Below are positions 33,867 through 41,498 of a DNA stretch of 64,000 bases, in pieces; position 1 is the first letter of the stretch, and each line of letters opens with the position of its first letter. Source of the stretch: Bdellovibrio bacteriovorus HD100. GTDB taxonomy: Bacteria; Bdellovibrionota; Bdellovibrionia; Bdellovibrionales; Bdellovibrionaceae. The DNA lies in contig NC_005363.1 of assembly GCF_000196175.1 (NCBI RefSeq), forward strand, positions 558,001 to 622,000, given 5' to 3'. The position numbers were made by a program, and so were the translations under genes. The notes under the pieces were generated by a model, which worked only from the letters and a program-made list of their open reading frames with translations, did not search any database and was not told the DNA's origin.

Positions 33867-34534
33867 AGTTGATCATTCTTGTTGTCGCCGCCGCGACTTT
33901 GCTGACGGGCTGTTTGAAAACCCGCACCGATGTTCGTGAAAATGAGCAACGTCAGGTGATGCAGCAACAGGTTGTGACATTGCAAAAGACCAATGCGGAT
34001 GCTTCCGGCCGTGTGGCCGACCTTGAAGAGCAAATGCGTGAGCTGAACGGCCGTGTGGATGTGGTTGAAAACAAGCTGGGTTCCAGCCATTCAGGTGTGG
34101 AAAACGCCCTGAGAAACTCTCAGCAGCAGAATCAGGATCTGAACGGCAAAGTGGCCATAATGCAAGAAGCCCTCACAACCATGGAAAAACAAATCTATGC
34201 GTTGAATGCCGAAGTAAATGCCCTGCGCGCTGAAAAAGCCGCGGTTCAGGCTGAAAAGTCCGCGAAACAGGCTAAAAGGGACGCTTTTGAAGCGGCTCAG
34301 GAGTTCTTTGGTAAAAAAGACTGGAAACAGTCCATCCTGAACTTCCAAAAGTACCGTGATGAAAACCCGAAAGGTCCTAAGTTTGCCGATGCGACCTATA
34401 AAATCGGGGTGTCCTTCCAGGAATTGGGTATGAAAGACGAGGCAAAAACCTTCTATGACGAGGTGGTCAGCAAGTTTCCGAAGTCAGAAGAGGCTCGTCG
34501 TGCTAAGATCCGTTTGAAGGGTTTAAAAAAGTAA
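33863..34534 (+). CDS. cpoB: CpoB/YbgF-type TPR lipoprotein of the Tol-Pal operon
   Basis: A 223-residue lipoprotein (lipobox LLTGC, Cys17). Residues ~25-135 form a long coiled coil; the C-terminal part holds two TPR units, FEAAQEFFGKKDWKQSILNF and FADATYKIGVSFQELGMKDE. This is the architecture of CpoB/YbgF, which couples Tol-Pal to septal peptidoglycan synthesis. In the usual protein it is soluble; here it is lipidated. ATG overlaps the stop of the previous gene (ATGA). Confidence 0.85.
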   Translation: MKLIILVVAAATLLTGCLKTRTDVRENEQRQVMQQQVVTLQKTNADASGRVADLEEQMRELNGRVDVVENKLGSSHSGVENALRNSQQQNQDLNGKVAIMQEALTTMEKQIYALNAEVNALRAEKAAVQAEKSAKQAKRDAFEAAQEFFGKKDWKQSILNFQKYRDENPKGPKFADATYKIGVSFQELGMKDEAKTFYDEVVSKFPKSEEARRAKIRLKGLKK

Positions 34535-34538
34535 TACT

Positions 34539-35576
34539 GTGATTGAAAGAGTTCTCGCCATTGAAACCAGCTGTGATGACACCTCTGTCGCGATCGTTGA
34601 TCGTACCGGCTGGGTTCACTCTGTGGTGGCGGCCTCTCAGGATCTGGATCACGAAATCTATGGCGGCATCGTCCCTGAAATTGCCGCCCGCAACCATTCC
34701 ATCGCTTTAATTCCATTAATCGAAGAAGCCTTTAAGAAAGCCAACATGAATTGGTCTGACGTGCAGGGTATTGCCGTCACCAATCGTCCGGGTTTGATCG
34801 GCGCTTTGATTGTGGGGCTGGTGACTGCGAAGTCCTTGTCTCAGGCAAAACATTTGCCTTTCTTGGGTGTGAACCACCTGGAAGGGCATTTGCTGGCGCC
34901 GTTTTTGCGCGATGATAAATATGCTCCACCGGAAGATTTTGGTTACCCATATGTGGGTTTGGCGATCAGCGGGGGGCACACAAGTTTGTATCAAATTAAA
35001 GGACTGGGCGATTATCGTATCTTGGGTGCTACCAAGGATGATGCGGCCGGGGAGTGTTTCGATAAATTTGCAAAGATGGCAGGCCTGGGGTTCCCGGGTG
35101 GAGTGCGCGTCGATCAAATGGCCAAGGCGGGGAATCCGCAGGCTTTCGAATTCCCCCGCAGCATGATCCATGATGACACTTTCGACATGAGCTTCTCGGG
35201 ATTAAAATCTTCCGGCCAGCGCATGCTTGAACAACTGGGACCAGAACTTGTGCAGGAGCGTCTGCCGGATCTGTGCGCCTCGTTCCAGGAAGCCATCGTG
35301 GATGTCCTGATCGCGAAGCTGGATCGGGCGGCGAAAGTCTTCCGCTCCAAGCGTGTGATTCTGACCGGCGGGGTCAGCGCGAATTCGCGTCTTCGTCAGC
35401 GGGCTCAGGAATGGGCCGACAAAAAAGGTTATACTTTGGTGATCCCACCTCTGCGTTACTGTACTGATAACGCCGCGATGATCGGTTACGTCGGTGCTTT
35501 GCGCATGGCTCGCGGTGAAGTGTCGGCTTTGGATCTGGGACCGTCCCCTCAAGCTCTTGCATCGGATTTTAAATGA
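34539..35576 (+). CDS. tsaD: tRNA N6-threonylcarbamoyladenosine transferase TsaD
   Basis: A 345-residue enzyme (formerly Gcp) that completes t6A37 modification of ANN-decoding tRNAs. Motifs: LAIETSCDDTSVAIVD for ATP binding, the metal motif HLEGHLLAPFL, ISGGHTSLYQI, and VILTGGVSANSRLRQRAQEW. Start is GTG 34539 with no good ribosome site, 4 bp after the cpoB stop, so translation may depend on coupling. Its TGA overlaps the ATG of rsmA. Confidence 0.97.
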   Translation: MIERVLAIETSCDDTSVAIVDRTGWVHSVVAASQDLDHEIYGGIVPEIAARNHSIALIPLIEEAFKKANMNWSDVQGIAVTNRPGLIGALIVGLVTAKSLSQAKHLPFLGVNHLEGHLLAPFLRDDKYAPPEDFGYPYVGLAISGGHTSLYQIKGLGDYRILGATKDDAAGECFDKFAKMAGLGFPGGVRVDQMAKAGNPQAFEFPRSMIHDDTFDMSFSGLKSSGQRMLEQLGPELVQERLPDLCASFQEAIVDVLIAKLDRAAKVFRSKRVILTGGVSANSRLRQRAQEWADKKGYTLVIPPLRYCTDNAAMIGYVGALRMARGEVSALDLGPSPQALASDFK

Positions 35577-36397
35577 GTTATTCACGCGAACGTCTGCAGC
35601 GCGCGCAAGAAGCCATGGGCATTGCCGCGAAAAAATCTTTGGGCCAGAACTTTCTGGTCAGCGACACGGTCATCAATCGTATCATCGATCAGGTGAAGGC
35701 CTTTGCGCCGGAAGAACTGGTCGAAGTGGGCCCCGGCCCGGGGGCATTGACGGATCTGTTGTTAGAGCTGAATCTGCCGCTGCAGCTGATTGAGCTGGAC
35801 TCTGCCATTGCGGCTTACTGGCGCGAAAAAGGTTTGACAGTGATTGAGCAAGACGCCCTTCGCTTGGACTGGAAGCAGTTCTATACCGGCAAGCGTGTGG
35901 TCTTTGTCAGCAATCTGCCGTATCAGATTTCATCCAGCATCGTGATTGAGCGTTCGTTGGAAAATGAAGGTGTGGCAGCGATGGTGCTGATGTTCCAAAA
36001 GGAAGTCGCCCAGAAAATCCGCGGCACTGTGGACAGTGATCTGTACGGTCTTTTAAGTGTCTATGCACAAGCTTTCTGGAAGATTGAAACCGTGACGGAT
36101 GCCGGTCCAAGGGATTTCCAGCCGCCTCCAAAGGTGGCCAGCCGGGTGCTTTCTTTCGAACGTATTGAGTCTGAGGTCAAAAACCGCAAGGCTTTCCTGA
36201 CATTTGTAAAGTGCGCCTTCGCGCAAAGACGCAAGCTTTTGAAGAAAAATTTGTCTGGTCTTTTAAGTCAAAAGAAGCTAACTGAAGAGCAAATGGTCGG
36301 CTGGTTGGCCGAGCTGGGCTTTAAAGAAACGGCCCGTGCTGAGGAGCTTTCTCCGAAGCAGTTTGTGGCCCTGTATAAGCATTTTGGATTTGAGTAA
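35573..36397 (+). CDS. rsmA: 16S rRNA (adenine1518/1519-N6)-dimethyltransferase RsmA
   Basis: A 274-residue KsgA/RsmA enzyme that dimethylates two adjacent adenines in helix 45 of 16S rRNA. Motifs: KKSLGQNFLVSDTVINRI, the SAM loop EVGPGPGALTDLLL and the catalytic NLPYQISSSIV. The C-terminal helical domain contains KCAFAQRRKLLKKNLSGLL. ATG overlaps the tsaD stop, and smpB begins directly after its own stop. Confidence 0.97.
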   Translation: MSYSRERLQRAQEAMGIAAKKSLGQNFLVSDTVINRIIDQVKAFAPEELVEVGPGPGALTDLLLELNLPLQLIELDSAIAAYWREKGLTVIEQDALRLDWKQFYTGKRVVFVSNLPYQISSSIVIERSLENEGVAAMVLMFQKEVAQKIRGTVDSDLYGLLSVYAQAFWKIETVTDAGPRDFQPPPKVASRVLSFERIESEVKNRKAFLTFVKCAFAQRRKLLKKNLSGLLSQKKLTEEQMVGWLAELGFKETARAEELSPKQFVALYKHFGFE

Positions 36398-36856
36398 ATG
36401 AGCGAAAACATCCTGATTGTTCATGAGAACAAAAAAGCACGCTTTGACTACACGATCGTGGAAACCTACGAGGCGGGTCTGCAGCTTATGGGCAGCGAGG
36501 TGAAATCCCTGCGCAATAAGGATGTTCAGTTGAAGGATTCCTACATCTCTTTCAAAGGGGATGAGGCGTACCTGCAAAACGCGCACATCGCGGAATACAA
36601 AGCTTCCAGTTACAACAATCACGTTCCGGAAAGACATCGCAAGCTTCTGATGCACAGAAATGAGCTGGACGAAATCTTCGAGGCTTTGCGTGAAAAAGGC
36701 TATTCCTGCGTGCCGCTGAAGATCTACTTCAAAAACGGCCGCGCCAAACTTCAGATTGCATTGGTTAAGGGTAAAAAGACCCACGACAAGCGCGAGGCGA
36801 TCAAGAAACGCGACGTTTCTGATCAAATTCGTTCATCTCTGCGACGTTCAAGATAG
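36398..36856 (+). CDS. smpB: SsrA-binding protein SmpB
   Basis: A 152-residue trans-translation factor that delivers tmRNA to stalled ribosomes. Family segments: NKKARFDYTIVETYEAGLQL, GSEVKSLRNKDVQLKDSYI and the basic tail KTHDKREAIKKRDVSDQIRS. The last 45 coding bases (36805-36849) are repeated almost exactly at 37990-38034, and both copies encode the same C-terminus and a stop. The final codons TCA AGA TAG differ synonymously from TCT CGT TAA in the other copy, as when an integrated element restores the end of its target gene. ssrA is not adjacent. Confidence 0.97.
   Translation: MSENILIVHENKKARFDYTIVETYEAGLQLMGSEVKSLRNKDVQLKDSYISFKGDEAYLQNAHIAEYKASSYNNHVPERHRKLLMHRNELDEIFEALREKGYSCVPLKIYFKNGRAKLQIALVKGKKTHDKREAIKKRDVSDQIRSSLRRSR
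36805..36849 (+). repeat. Direct repeat, left copy (attL-like, inside smpB 3' end)
   Basis: 45 bp, from GAAACGCGACGTTTC to GCGACGTTC, matching 37990-38034 at 44 of 45 positions (G at 36841, A at 38026). Flanks a 1.1-kb insert that separates smpB from its former convergent neighbour. Confidence 0.85.
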
Positions 36857-36866
36857 CGTCCGGAAT

Positions 36867-36889
36867 GTCCGAAATCCAATAAATCGGAC
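36867..36889. other. Hairpin just inside the island's left end
   Basis: GTCCGA and TCGGAC are paired across an 11-nt loop, 11 bp after the smpB stop. It could be a recombinase site or terminator-like structure; there is no T-run. Confidence 0.35.
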
Positions 36890-37002
36890 TGTAAAAAACT
36901 CAAAAAATGGATTTATCGCCCTCATTCCCTGTTTAAATGGATTTGAGGCCTGCTTTTCCTAGCACCGTCTCTGCATTAGTACCGATGCAAAGGAGACTGT
37001 TT

Positions 37003-37689
37003 ATGAAAAGCCATTGCCTAAAAATTGTGTTCGCCATTTTTACACTTCCTGTATTCGCTAAAGCAGACGTAGTTGCGAATCCTGAGGTGTACAGCGCGAT
37101 CGAAAGCCTCTCGAAGTACGTTCAGCAAAAGGACGACTCTTTCAATGCTGGTGTTATGTATAGAAAGATTCTGGAAAATACAGAAGAAAAGGGTGTCGTC
37201 GAAGGCTTGGCTATTCCAATTGGGAAGTTCTATTTGATGGAGAAAGACCCCGCTGCCCGTCGGAATTTGAAGGCCGTTTTGTCGGGAATTAATATTGAGG
37301 TCGAAGAAGACTCCACCGCAGAAGATCAATCAAATAGACATCACCGCAACAATCAAAATCTTGTTATTGATAGAGACAAATGTGTCGCCACCTGTATTGA
37401 TGACGTTATCGATGGGGCCCGCGATGGTGCTGCTATTGGAACTGCAATTGGCATCGGAGGAGGGCCTCAAGTTGGGGCTGCAGGAGCGGCGGGTGGGGCC
37501 GTGATTGGCGGGGCGCTGGGGGGAGTGAAGTGCTCTAGGAAGCCTGAGTGCAATGACGACAAATCGAAAGATGTTGTTTCTCCAAATGCCCAAGATCGCG
37601 CTCGTGTTTACTTTACGGTGGAGGGCAATATGCAAACGAAGATGAGAATTGTTGTGAACAATGGTCATCGAATTCCAGGAGGATTCTAG
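37003..37689 (+). CDS. Exported glycine-zipper protein (island gene 1)
   Basis: A 228-residue protein; ATG 37003 follows AAAGGAGA. Signal peptide MKSHCLKIVFAIFTLPVFAK is followed by a helical region, then a Gly/Ala-rich stretch from ~residue 144 to 180 (for example GAAIGTAIGIGGG and GAAGAAGGAVIGGALGG) bordered by CVATC and KCSRKPEC. Glycine zippers of this type form tightly packed membrane helices, sometimes pore-like. I recognise no named family. It sits inside the smpB-flanked insertion and is somewhat A/T-richer than smpB. Confidence 0.75.
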   Translation: MKSHCLKIVFAIFTLPVFAKADVVANPEVYSAIESLSKYVQQKDDSFNAGVMYRKILENTEEKGVVEGLAIPIGKFYLMEKDPAARRNLKAVLSGINIEVEEDSTAEDQSNRHHRNNQNLVIDRDKCVATCIDDVIDGARDGAAIGTAIGIGGGPQVGAAGAAGGAVIGGALGGVKCSRKPECNDDKSKDVVSPNAQDRARVYFTVEGNMQTKMRIVVNNGHRIPGGF

Positions 37690-37690
37690 T

Positions 37691-37954
37691 ATGAATTCCA
37701 ATGTTCGAGCTTGGTTGCTTCAAAACGTTCAGGTTCCGATTTGGGTTGTACTAGTTGGTGTGCTAATGGGAGTGGTTCTGCCTTCGTATGCCAGCAGGTA
37801 TGGGCATTCGTTGATCTTCCTTGTAATCACTTGCCAGTTTTTGCGAACGGAAGGTGTCAGTCCATCACTTGCTAAAGTGAATTGGGCGCTGCGGTTGATT
37901 CTGGGTGGCCTATGGGCATTCGGACTTGCCTGGAGTCTTTACATCGGAAAGTAA
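37691..37954 (+). CDS. Small integral membrane protein (island gene 2)
   Basis: An 87-residue protein; ATG 37691 follows AGGAGG, which lies in the 3' end of the previous gene, so the two are coupled. It has two or three hydrophobic helices: VPIWVVLVGVLMGVVLPSYA, HSLIFLVITCQFL and LRLILGGLWAFGLAWSLYIG. The small membrane partner of a glycine-zipper protein could suggest a toxin-immunity or pore pair, but nothing shows this directly. Confidence 0.7.
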   Translation: MNSNVRAWLLQNVQVPIWVVLVGVLMGVVLPSYASRYGHSLIFLVITCQFLRTEGVSPSLAKVNWALRLILGGLWAFGLAWSLYIGK

Positions 37955-37962
37955 AATGAAAA

Positions 37963-37987
37963 AGCCCTCTCCGGAGGGCTTTTTTTT
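37963..37987 (+). terminator. Rho-independent terminator of the island operon
   Basis: AGCCCTC and GAGGGCT with loop TCCG, preceded by AAAAA and followed by eight T. It ends two bases before the right direct repeat. Confidence 0.92.
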
Positions 37988-38645
37988 ATGAAACGCGACG
38001 TTTCTGATCAAATTCGTTCATCTCTACGACGTTCTCGTTAAGGATAAACTCTTCTTTGATGCCCAAGCGGGCCCGTTTTTCAGACAAAAGGTGTTTCCAG
38101 GCGGCATAGGCCTCGCGGTTTTGTGGATCGATGCTGAGCTTTTCCAGTAGCTTCAGTTCGGTCTCGGTGTTGGCTTTCAAAGCACGATAGAAATAGTCAT
38201 AAGTCATGGACAGGTCGCGGAAGTCGTCTTCTTCCGGCAGGTGATAATCCGGAATATGCCACTGCCCCAGCATCAGCTGGTGCATGTGCTTTTCCATCGC
38301 CACCAGCGGGGACAGCAGGTTTTTCGTCATGCGGATCACCAGGAACAATGTGACCCCGGTCAGGAGTACAAAGCTTGCCGCCAGGAAGATCTGCAGCCAA
38401 GTGATCTCGCGCTCCAGATGCTGAACCAGCGTGGGGTGCGTGTCGTAAGCAAGACTTTTGAACAGTTCGTAGTTCTGATTGATGAAGTAATAAGCCGGAA
38501 GCAGGAACAAAATAGCGCCCCCCGCAACGGCCGTGATCATGTACCAGCAATACTTGTACTGGAAGGCTTTGTTCAATATGAAGCGGCGGGGACCCTGTCC
38601 CTGAGGCACGCGTTGAGGTTCGATCACTCTTCTTCCATACAACAT
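37986..38645 (-). CDS. Membrane protein with two helices and a HAMP-like region
   Basis: A 219-residue protein from ATG 38645 (GTG 38654 is possible; both lack a strong site). Two transmembrane helices at ~37-60 (MITAVAGGAILFLLPAYYFI) and ~92-115 (IFLAASFVLLTGVTLFLVI) enclose a ~30-residue periplasmic loop. A HAMP-like linker RMTKNLLSPLVAMEKHMHQL and helical cytoplasmic part follow. No kinase or output domain is present. Its C-terminal 15 codons are read antisense from the smpB-derived repeat, so it once overlapped smpB directly. Confidence 0.75.
   Translation of the reverse strand: MLYGRRVIEPQRVPQGQGPRRFILNKAFQYKYCWYMITAVAGGAILFLLPAYYFINQNYELFKSLAYDTHPTLVQHLEREITWLQIFLAASFVLLTGVTLFLVIRMTKNLLSPLVAMEKHMHQLMLGQWHIPDYHLPEEDDFRDLSMTYDYFYRALKANTETELKLLEKLSIDPQNREAYAAWKHLLSEKRARLGIKEEFILNENVVEMNEFDQKRRVS
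37990..38034 (+). repeat. Direct repeat, right copy (attR-like)
   Basis: Duplicate of the smpB 3' end at 36805-36849. In the smpB frame it reads KRDVSDQIRSSLRRSR then TAA, identical in protein to the true SmpB terminus. It probably represents the original chromosomal end of smpB. Confidence 0.85.
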
Positions 38646-38723
38646 ATGTCCCACTTATCGGCGGGTTGTGTTTTGTGTAGAGTCCAATTATTCTCAAAAA
38701 GAAGCAAATTCACGGAGGACAGC

Positions 38724-39536
38724 ATGAGTTTATCACCGGCTTTCGCAACTGCGGGGTCCAAGCCGCAAGATACATTGAGACTAAGGTCTCATGAAAATCA
38801 GAGACTAAGGTCTTTGATTTACGTTCTTTTTCTTACCTTGGTCGTCCTGCTGTCAGCGATTGAGTCCCGCGCTCAGAACGAAGGTCCTGAATCGACCACT
38901 CTGGTCGATGAAAGTTACTCTTTGAAAGCCGACCGCGAGGCTTTTGAAGAGCTTCGTAAAAACATCCCGGTCAATGTAAAAAAAGACAACGATGAAAAGG
39001 CCTTCATGGATGGTCTGGTTTCGGATTTGTCCCGCACACCTTCCGAGGTGCGCGGCAAGTTCAGCTCTATCGTGAACAAGAAGCGTGATCTGTTTAATAA
39101 GGACATGACCAAGGCGCGCGAACAGTTCGGCAAGATTCAGAAAAAAGAGCGTGATGAATTCACCAAGGACTTGGCGGAAAAACGCAAGGCCTTCGCCAAA
39201 ACCAAGTCGACATCCGATGAGCGCAAAGAGTTCTATGACGAACACGAATCCAAGCGCAAAGACTTTTACGAAAGCCAGAAAGAAAAGCGCGACCAGTTTG
39301 AAGCCGACATGCGCGACAAACGCAAGAATTTCGACGACTACATCCGCTCAAAGACCGACGAATTCAATCAGCTTCACCGCGATTACACCAAGCGCTTTGA
39401 AGAAAATAAAAAAGCCCTGGCTGATCAGAAAAAACAAGCCGAGTTAAAAAAGAAACAACAGCAGCAGGATCTGGAAAAAGAATACGAAGCGATCCGCAAA
39501 CAGGATCCGACGATTCTCGGACCCACCGGCGAATAA
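38724..39536 (+). CDS. Exported helical protein with short charged repeats
   Basis: A 270-residue protein if ATG 38724 (after GGAGG) is used. A hydrophobic segment LIYVLFLTLVVLLSAIESRA lies at ~31-50; TTG 38814 would make this a classical signal peptide but has a poor site. The mature part (~100-250) is almost entirely helical with an ~11-12-residue repeat of the type KR(K/D)-x-F: KRKDFYESQKEKRDQFEADM then RDKRKNFDDYIRS. It would form a long rigid alpha-helix in the periplasm. No family recognised. REP copy D follows its stop. Confidence 0.7.
   Translation: MSLSPAFATAGSKPQDTLRLRSHENQRLRSLIYVLFLTLVVLLSAIESRAQNEGPESTTLVDESYSLKADREAFEELRKNIPVNVKKDNDEKAFMDGLVSDLSRTPSEVRGKFSSIVNKKRDLFNKDMTKAREQFGKIQKKERDEFTKDLAEKRKAFAKTKSTSDERKEFYDEHESKRKDFYESQKEKRDQFEADMRDKRKNFDDYIRSKTDEFNQLHRDYTKRFEENKKALADQKKQAELKKKQQQQDLEKEYEAIRKQDPTILGPTGE
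38777..38813. repeat. Paired GAGACTAAGGTCT palindromes
   Basis: GAGACTAAGGTCTC at 38777-38790 and GAGACTAAGGTCT at 38801-38813, exactly 24 bp apart. They lie between the two possible starts of the helical-repeat gene; if the later start is real they are promoter elements. They resemble the GGACC/GGTCC palindromes elsewhere. Confidence 0.45.
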
Positions 39537-39537
39537 C

Positions 39538-39572
39538 GCGCTGTAGGTGTAAAAAGTCACCAGGCACCTTTT
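39538..39572 (+). repeat. REP-like repeat, copy D
   Basis: GCGCTGTAGGTG, TAAAAAGTCACC, AGGCACCTT in plus orientation. It lies between two convergent genes, directly after the stop at 39536, and supplies the stop codon region of the minus-strand PilZ gene. One mismatch to copy A. Confidence 0.8.
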
Positions 39573-40248
39573 AGCGGCGGAAGACTTCTTTGTGGATTTC
39601 TAGGGTGATGGCGAAGAGTTTGTTTTCCAGGATTGTTGGCAGGGGGGTGAACTCGATGCCGAAGGTTTGGATGACCTTGTTGCCGTCGTCGACTTTGATG
39701 TGGCGGACTTCGCCTTGAACTTCGATCGGGCTTCTTTTGCCGATCAGGAGGTGACCTGTGACTTTGTCGCCGGTTTTCATCAGCGGAGCATCCAAACGGT
39801 AAACCACACGGCAGCCCTGACTGCTCAGATCGGCCAACTGGCCGGTGATTTTCTGGGGTTTATCATTCACCAGAATAATGTTGTAGAAAGCCTGATATCC
39901 ATCCGGGATGCGCACGCGATAGTTTTGGCGGCGTTGCAGATGATACAGCTCCTGTGGAACTGGAATCAGAACCTTGCCGTTGACAACTTGGGCTTTGGAT
40001 TGGAAGTAATATTTTTCACCACCTAAGAAAAAGTGACCCAGGTATTCTTCCTGATCCTTCATTTGGGTTGGCGATTCAAAAGTGCACTCCAAAGCCTGGT
40101 GTTTGGAATTGAACAACACCACACGCAACTTACAGATAGAGTCTTCCGTGCCCTTGCACAGAAACTCGCCGCGGGCTTTGGCCATATCATCCCAAAGTTT
40201 CGCTCTTTCGTCAGCGCGCGCTATGAGCTTGAAGGTGCTTTGATCCAT
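39571..40248 (-). CDS. YcgR-like PilZ-domain protein
   Basis: A 225-residue cytosolic protein with a likely YcgR-N-like beta domain (~30-100) followed by a PilZ domain. The c-di-GMP motifs are RRQNYR (106-111) and DLSSQG (140-145), both intact. Such proteins respond to c-di-GMP and often act on flagellar motors or gliding. Bdellovibrio uses c-di-GMP to choose between lifestyles, so a role there is plausible. Its ATG overlaps the 3' end of the upstream methyltransferase gene by 28 bp. The stop lies at the edge of REP copy D. Confidence 0.88.
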   Translation of the reverse strand: MDQSTFKLIARADERAKLWDDMAKARGEFLCKGTEDSICKLRVVLFNSKHQALECTFESPTQMKDQEEYLGHFFLGGEKYYFQSKAQVVNGKVLIPVPQELYHLQRRQNYRVRIPDGYQAFYNIILVNDKPQKITGQLADLSSQGCRVVYRLDAPLMKTGDKVTGHLLIGKRSPIEVQGEVRHIKVDDGNKVIQTFGIEFTPLPTILENKLFAITLEIHKEVFRR

Positions 40249-41123
40249 ACCGTGACCTCGTGCTTATTGTGGTGCAAGTGCTGTATACGTACATTCTCGA
40301 GCGCCAGAAACTTTTTCAAAGTCTCGTAGTCGGTCTTACCTTGGAATTTTATCGTGCAAACGAAGTTTGAGCAAAGTCCTGAAGCTTGCCAATTTTGAAC
40401 CAACTCGAGCAATTTCTCGGGATAGCAGATGATGTCCGAGAAGAACCAATCAATGGCCCCAATGTCCTCGGGCTTCACGTTAAAGGCATTGGTCTTCATG
40501 AACTTCACGCCAGGCAAAGCGGCGATGTGCGGCTCCAGCGGGGCGCGGTCGATACTGACGACCTCACAACCCACGGTTTGCAGCACCCATGTCCAGCCCC
40601 CCGGGCAGCTGCCAAAGTCCACAACCCTCTGGCCTTTTTTGGGTTTGATACCATAAACGGTGAAAAGTTCCCACAGTTTCAGGTACGCCCGAGATGGAGG
40701 ATTCTTTTTGTCTTCATTGAACTGAACGTCCCCTAATGGAAACGGCGAGTTCGTGGTTGGCGATGCCAAAAGCGTGTTTTTATCCAGCAGCATCCAGGCA
40801 CCCAGATTGTTGTCCGGAAGTGGATCCAGAAAGTTGATCACGCGCGGGCGCAGTTTCGGGAGCTGGTCCTGAATCAGTTGGGCACGACGGTGATTTTCAA
40901 TGGTGTAGGGGGCCCACAGTTTGCCTAGGGCCTTTAATGCCTTGGCGGCCTGGGTGATGGATTCAAAAGGAATGATTTGGGCATCAAGCCAAATATTTTG
41001 GGCCCATACAGGATTCTGCAGGGGCCCATCAGTAAGTACCAGATTTCCGTGAACTGATTTTACGTATTTAAGTTCTTCCAGAAGATCAGGCAGAAATTTT
41101 TCCGGGGCAAGATATGCGATCAT
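40221..41123 (-). CDS. FtsJ/RlmM-like SAM-dependent 2'-O-methyltransferase
   Basis: A 300-residue protein. The C-terminal half is a Rossmann methyltransferase: the SAM loop VVDFGSCPGGWTWVL, an acidic residue at the end of strand 2 (VVSIDRAPLE), and the FtsJ-type catalytic residues in DWFFSDIICYPEKLL, CTIKFQGK and HEVTVWIKA. The N-terminal half resembles RlmM, which methylates 23S rRNA C2498, in general arrangement. The substrate is not certain. It overlaps both neighbours (ATGA with the upstream gene, 28 bp with pilZ). Confidence 0.82.
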   Translation of the reverse strand: MIAYLAPEKFLPDLLEELKYVKSVHGNLVLTDGPLQNPVWAQNIWLDAQIIPFESITQAAKALKALGKLWAPYTIENHRRAQLIQDQLPKLRPRVINFLDPLPDNNLGAWMLLDKNTLLASPTTNSPFPLGDVQFNEDKKNPPSRAYLKLWELFTVYGIKPKKGQRVVDFGSCPGGWTWVLQTVGCEVVSIDRAPLEPHIAALPGVKFMKTNAFNVKPEDIGAIDWFFSDIICYPEKLLELVQNWQASGLCSNFVCTIKFQGKTDYETLKKFLALENVRIQHLHHNKHEVTVWIKAPSSS

Positions 41124-41422
41124 GCCGCCTTAGTTGCCACAGCCGGAGTCAGAAGTCCACGGTTATCCCAAACAACCATGCAGTCTGCCCAGAACTTCTC
41201 TTTTAGTTTTACATCCGCAGGACCCATTTTCACTTTGGGGAAATCCTGTTTTTCAAAGTGTTCAGTGAACTGGGATTCGTTGCACGCGCGAACCACTTTC
41301 ATCATCAGATTAAAGTGCGCTTCAGTGAACGGCTTGTTGTCCACGAGCATTTTTCTGAGACCGCCCTCTGGAGTGTGCAGAAGGAAATTAAAGAGGTTCG
41401 GTACATCATATTTTTGACTCAT
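41120..41422 (-). CDS. Small cytosolic protein of unknown function (100 residues)
   Basis: ATG 41422 has GGGAG upstream; the longer frame is promoter DNA. The protein is helical and charged, with the segments YDVPNLFNFLLHTPEGGLRK and FTEAHFNLMMKVVRACNES. No family recognised. It is translationally coupled to the methyltransferase (ATGA overlap), which suggests a related role. GGACC palindromes lie in the region between it and the divergent gene at 41630. Confidence 0.7.
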   Translation of the reverse strand: MSQKYDVPNLFNFLLHTPEGGLRKMLVDNKPFTEAHFNLMMKVVRACNESQFTEHFEKQDFPKVKMGPADVKLKEKFWADCMVVWDNRGLLTPAVATKAA

Positions 41423-41498
41423 ATTGAGACTCCCTTTTTGTTGTTTACCTACCCCTTTATTATCGGTGGTCCATTGACAGTTCTTAAACCCAAAGTAC

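Larger units (their letters stand above)
36850..37989 (+). mobile_element. Mini-island inserted at the smpB 3' end
   Basis: The ~1.14 kb between the two direct repeats holds two same-strand genes and a terminator. No integrase or recombinase is present, so it is a non-autonomous or decayed element, or was mobilised in trans. Both flanking genes keep their C-termini: the left repeat ends smpB with S-R-stop and the right repeat would do the same; the minus-strand neighbour reads RRVS-stop on either side. This is the pattern left by site-specific integration at a gene end. Confidence 0.65.

Noticed and set aside
38241-38723. Upstream extension of the helical-repeat gene
   Set aside because: It is antisense to the HAMP-like membrane gene; ATG 38724 has GGAGG.
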